Assembly: GCF_000614145.1 (NCBI RefSeq)
Contig: NZ_BAKK01000012.1
Span: forward strand, 60,659-124,658
Direction of reading: 5' to 3'
DNA length: 64,000 nucleotides
Source of the DNA: Bacteroides faecichinchillae JCM 17102
GTDB lineage: Bacteria > Bacteroidota > Bacteroidia > Bacteroidales > Bacteroidaceae
Below, in pieces: positions 59,613 to 64,000 of the stretch. Both the position numbers and the translations under genes were made by a program. The stretch's first letter is position 1. Each line of letters starts with the position of its first letter. The notes under the pieces were generated by a model. It did not search any database and was not told the origin of the DNA. It saw only the letters and a list, made by a program, of their open reading frames with translations.

Positions 59613-62600
59613 ATGTTTAAAGCTATTGTACGTTTTTCTATTAAAAAGAAACTATTTGTGGGACTCACCACACTCTTCCTGTTTATTGGAGGGATCTATG
59701 CCATGATGACATTGCCGATTGATGCAGTGCCGGACATCACGAACAATCAGGTACAGATTGTAACAGTATCTCCTACCCTTGCACCGCAGGAAGTAGAGCA
59801 ACTTATCACCATGCCTATCGAAATAGCGATGAGCAATATTATGAATGTGGAAGACATTCGTTCAGTCAGTCGTTTCGGGCTATCGGTAGTAACAGTGGTC
59901 TTCAAAGAGAGTGTTCCCACACTCGACGCCCGGCAACTTATCAACGAACAGATACAGACGGTAGCTGGTGAAATCCCGACAGAATTGGGGACTCCTGAAA
60001 TGATGCCCATCACCACCGGATTGGGGGAAATCTATCAATACGTACTGAAAGTCGCTCCGGGATATGAAGATAAATATGACGCGATGGAACTGCGTACGAT
60101 TCAGGATTGGATGGTGAAGCGGCAATTGTCTGGTATACCGGGCATTGTAGAAATAAACAGTTTCGGTGGCTACCTGAAACAATATGAAGTTGCGGTAGAT
60201 CCGGATGCCTTATTTTCACTCAACATTACTATCGGTGAAGTATTCGAAGCCCTCAGCAGCAACAACCAAAACACAGGAGGCAGCTATATAGAGAAAGTCA
60301 AAAATGCTTATTACATCCGTTCAGAAGGAATGATTACCCGTCCGAAAGATATTGAGCAGATTGTAGTAACTAACCGTAACGGAATTCCCGTACATATTAG
60401 TGATGTAGGAATTGTTCGTTTTGGCTCTCCCAAACGTTTTGGTGCAATGACCAAAGATGGTGAAGGAGAATGTGTAGGCGGCATTGCCATGATGCTAAAG
60501 GGAGCTAATGCCAATGTAGTGACTCGTGAACTGGAACAGCGGGTAGAGAAAATACAACATTTGTTGCCTGAAGGAGTCAGTATCGAACCTTACCTGAACC
60601 GTTCGGAACTAGTAAACCGCAACATCTCAACAGTGATCAATAACCTGATTGAGGGAGCTATTATCGTATTCCTCGTATTAATTCTCTTCCTCGGCAATGT
60701 ACGAGCAGGGTTGATTGTGGCCTCCGTTATTCCACTAGCAATGCTTTTTGCCTTCATCATGATGCGAATCTTTAATGTCACAGCCAATTTGATGAGTTTA
60801 GGTGCTATTGACTTTGGTATTGTGGTAGACGGTTCGATTGTTATTGTAGAAGGTATTCTTGCACATATTTACGGAAAACAATTTCGCGGACGGACTTTAT
60901 CAAAAAAAGAAATGGATGCGGAAGTCGAAAAAGGAGCCTCCGGTGTTGTCCGTTCCGCTACTTTTGCAGTAGTGATTATTTTAATCGTATTCTTCCCTAT
61001 TCTTACGCTTGGCGGAATCGAAGGAAAATACTTTACTCCAATGGCAAAAACGCTCGTATTCTGCATTATTGGCGCATTAATACTTTCATTGACTTACATC
61101 CCTATGATGCGTCTCTTTTCCTTAAACACACCATCGTAATGAAACCAACACTTGCCGACCGTTTCTTTGAGAAACTAAACAAAATTTATCAACAAATATT
61201 AAAATTCTGCCTCCGTTTCAAGTGGCAGACAACGGCTGCTGCCTTTGCCGCCCTCATTGCTTCACTCTTCCTTTTCACACGACTGGGAGCTGAATTCATA
61301 CCAACACTCGATGAAGGAGACTTCGCCATGCAAATGACACTTCCCGCCGGGAGTTCACTCTCAGAGAGTATCGAAGTCTCCAATCAGGCTGAAAAGACAT
61401 TGATGGATAAGTTTCCCGAAATCAAACACGTAGTAGCCAAAATCGGTACGGCAGAAGTTCCTACCGACCCAATGGCAGTAGAAGATGCCGATGTAATGAT
61501 TGTAATGAAACCTTTCAAAGAGTGGACAAGCGCGGAAAGTCGCGCCGAAATGGTAGAAAAGATGAAAGAAGCACTGGAGCCACTGGCCGACCGGGCAGAA
61601 TTTAATTTCAGCCAGCCTATCCAATTACGTTTTAATGAATTGATGACAGGAGCCAAAGCTGACATTGCCGTAAAACTGTATGGAGAAGACACACACGAAC
61701 TGTACGAAAGAGCTAAGGAGGCCGCTACATTCGTTGAAAAAGTTCCCGGAGCCGCAGACGTTATTGTGGAACAAACAATGGGATTGCCTCAACTGGTTGT
61801 AAAATATAATCGTGGAAAGATAGCCCGTTACGGCATCAACATAGAAGAATTGAATACGATTATCCGAACCGCTTACGCCGGAGAAACCAGCGGAGTAATC
61901 TTTGAAAACGAAAGAAGGTTTGACCTGGTCGTCCGTCTCGATCAAGAAAAGGTAGCAGACCTCAACCTTGACAAATTATTTGTGCGCACTTCGGAAGGTA
62001 TACAAATTCCGGTCAGTGAAGTAGCAAGTATCGATTTGGTCAATGGTCCGTTACAAATCAATCGTGACGCTACCAAACGACGCATTGTTATCGGAGTGAA
62101 TGTACGTAATGCGGATATTCAGCAGGTAGTGGCCAACATCCAAAAGACTCTGGACAAAAATATTAAACTGAAACCGGGATATTACTTTGAATATGGGGGA
62201 CAGTTTGAGAACCTACAAAATGCAATTGATACATTGCTGATAGTAATTCCGGTTGCATTGATGCTTATCTTACTGATCTTATTCTTTGCATTCAAAAATA
62301 TCACTTACACATTGATGGTATTCTCCACAGTACCGTTATCTCTTATCGGTGGTATACTAGCTTTGTGGCTACGGGGTCTTCCGTTTAGTATCTCCGCCGG
62401 AGTAGGATTCATCGCACTTTTCGGTGTAGCAGTACTGAACGGTATCCTAATGGTGAGCCATTTCAATGAACTTCGTAAACAAAATAAGTATGCCATGTCT
62501 ACCAATCGTATTATTTCATTAGGAACACCTCATTTATTGCGCCCTGTATTCCTGACCGGATTAGTTGCTTCGTTAGGATTTGTGCCAATGGCAATCGCAA

Positions 62601-63939
62601 CTTCGGCAGGTTCAGAAGTACAACGTCCGTTGGCAACTGTAGTGATTGGCGGACTGATTATCTCTACGATATTAACTCTGCTCATCATTCCGGTATTCTA
62701 CAAGATTGTCAATTCATGGGCAACGTGGAGACGTCCGGGAAGCAAATTCCGGTTACCATTTTTCACCATACTATTACCATTATTTTTGCTAATTCCTCCT
62801 TGCGTCACTGCTCAACAGTCCCAAACTGTCAGTTTGGAACAGGCTATTGAGATAGCCAAACAAAATCATCCTCGTCTGAAAATGGCAACCAATGCCATAC
62901 AACAAGTAAAGGCTACTCGTGGTGAAATAGTAGAAGCCACTCCTACTACATTTAATTATTCGTGGGGACAACTGAATGGAGAAAACAAGAATGATAAGGA
63001 AGTAGCTTTCGAACAAAGTCTGGGTTCCCTGCTCACTCCTTTCTACAAGAATGCCTTGGTTAACCGCCAGATAAAGACAAACACTTACTACCGCCAAATG
63101 GTAGAGAAAGAAGTTATCGCAGAAGTCAAGCGTGCCTGGCTTATTATCAATATGCCACCAATCTTAGTTCCATGTATCGTGATCAAGACCAATTGGCTGA
63201 AAAACTCCGGCATATCGGAGAACTCCGTTACCAACAGGGTGAGATCACCTTACTCGAAAAGAATATGATGACCACTTTAGCAGCGGATCTGCACAATCGT
63301 ATGTTTCAGGCACAAGAGGAAGAAAGAATGGCTTTGACACGTTTCCGCTGGAGTTGTTATTCAGACACTCCCATCGTCCCGGCCGATTCAACTTTATCCT
63401 TACTATACACATCACTTTCGACAGGCACTTTGTCCGAAGCACATACTCAGTACTTCAAAAGTCAAGCAGACGAGGCGAAAGCAATGCTGAATATTGAACG
63501 CAGTCGTTTCTTTCCTGAAATCAGTATGGGATATACACGTCAAAATATTCTTCCTTTGAAGAATCTGAATGCTTGGATGGTAGGAGTATCGTTTCCCGTT
63601 TATTTCGTCCCACAGAAAAGTAAGGTGAGACAAGCCAGACTTGCTGTTACTTCCGCACAACTACAAGCCGAATCAAATCTCCGGGAATTGAATAATAAAG
63701 TTACTGAATTAGAAGCTAATCTCAGAAAATATAATGAAAGCCTTCGTTTTTATACCTCTTCTGCTTTGAAAGAAGCAGAAGAACTAATTAAAGCAACCAA
63801 CTTGCAATTACAGCACAGTGAAACAGGCGTAGCCGAATATATACAGTCCATTACCACCGCAAGAGATATCCGACGTGGTTATATCGAGACAGTTTATCAG
63901 TATAACATCGCTGCTCTGGAATACGAGTTATTCAAATAA
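59613..63939 (+). CDS. czcA: CzcA-type heavy-metal RND efflux pump fused to a TolC-like outer-membrane factor; two single-base breaks
   Basis: 1442 residues restored. Residues 1 to about 1035 are a heavy-metal RND pump (LFVGLTTLFLFIGGIYAMM, IDAVPDITNNQVQI, GAEFIPTLDEGDFAMQM). Transmembrane segment 4 carries D400, D406 and E413 (DFGIVVDGSIVIVE), the pattern of divalent-metal CzcA pumps rather than Cu/Ag CusA. After the last pump helix an internal signal-like segment (FTILLPLFLLIPPCVTAQQ, about 1052-1070) leads into a TolC-like domain to the end (LEQAIEIAKQNHPRLKMA, VKRAWL, coiled helices with AEELIKATNLQLQHSETGV). Breaks: 61109 (atgcgtct for atggcgtct) and 63141-63142 (ggcttatt, one T lost). 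As read it falls into three frames. The membrane-fusion partner is not in the window. Confidence 0.9.
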
Positions 63940-64000
63940 ATAGGAATTTAATTACTTGATATAACGTCTGTCACTAATAAACTAGAAACAAAATGTAAAT

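Noticed and set aside
289..63142. Programmed ribosomal frameshifting as the cause of the broken genes
   Set aside because: The sites share no slippery heptamer or downstream structure, lie in unrelated genes including alaS, and are all explained by one missing base.
63993..64000. ATG at the right edge as start of the next gene
   Set aside because: The ATG is followed at once by TAA, so it does not open a frame as given.

Overview
The window is a piece of a Bacteroides chromosome (human-gut type). The evidence is two SusC/SusD-type polysaccharide-utilisation loci (PULs), several GH92 mannosidases, an ECF sigma/FecR pair, lipoproteins with Bacteroides-style lipoboxes, the TAnnTTTG promoter element typical of the group in front of many genes, and low GC with very AT-rich spacers. 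No phage, insertion sequence, CRISPR array or rRNA was seen.

Layout. 59-6534: housekeeping genes, with an RSH (p)ppGpp enzyme, MerR regulator, M23 peptidase and alaS, the last two sharing a divergent promoter region. 6761-24769: PUL 1, with GH92, ECF sigma, FecR anti-sigma, GH92, GH92, a convergent GH106-type rhamnosidase, then an STN-domain SusC and its SusD, closed by a 28-bp-stem terminator. The gene order recalls, from memory, the high-mannose N-glycan locus BT3983-BT3994 of B. thetaiotaomicron, but no GH18 endoglycosidase is present. 24894-34428: housekeeping genes, with a RecD-like helicase, an unknown membrane-anchored protein, a DUF3822 protein, rsmD, cardiolipin synthase, an outer-membrane beta-barrel protein, a small membrane protein and aroB. 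34539-55930: PUL 2, with AraC, GH78 rhamnosidase, a gutted GH106 remnant, a membrane-spanning propeller/AraC regulator, a secreted deacetylase-like protein, SusC, SusD, two carbohydrate-binding lipoproteins and a second AraC. 56427-63939: tRNA-Pro(GGG), a QueA-type protein, a NUDIX protein, glutathione peroxidase and a CzcA-type RND pump fused to a TolC-like outer-membrane factor.

How it works together. PUL 1 looks like a mannose-glycan system: the STN SusC should signal substrate to FecR, which controls the ECF factor encoded among the GH92 genes. The third GH92 has Gln where the family has its catalytic acid, which suggests phosphomannose uncapping. PUL 2 is built around rhamnose-containing glycan, sensed by AraC proteins and by a one-piece membrane regulator with no kinase.

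Two points matter most. First, eleven genes are broken by eighteen apparent single-base deletions and no insertions, mostly one G or C lost from a GG/CC run. Restoring one base per site makes every span divisible by three. Because alaS carries two, these are almost certainly sequence errors; each gene is annotated at full restored span. Second, four intergenic regions carry arrays phased at 21-22 bp. Two of them, 40 kb apart, share an identical mirror-symmetric architecture (22-bp arm, 34-bp joint, 88-bp core of 21-bp steps, 34-bp joint, 22-bp arm). I cannot match these to a known element, and they are the best candidate for something undescribed.
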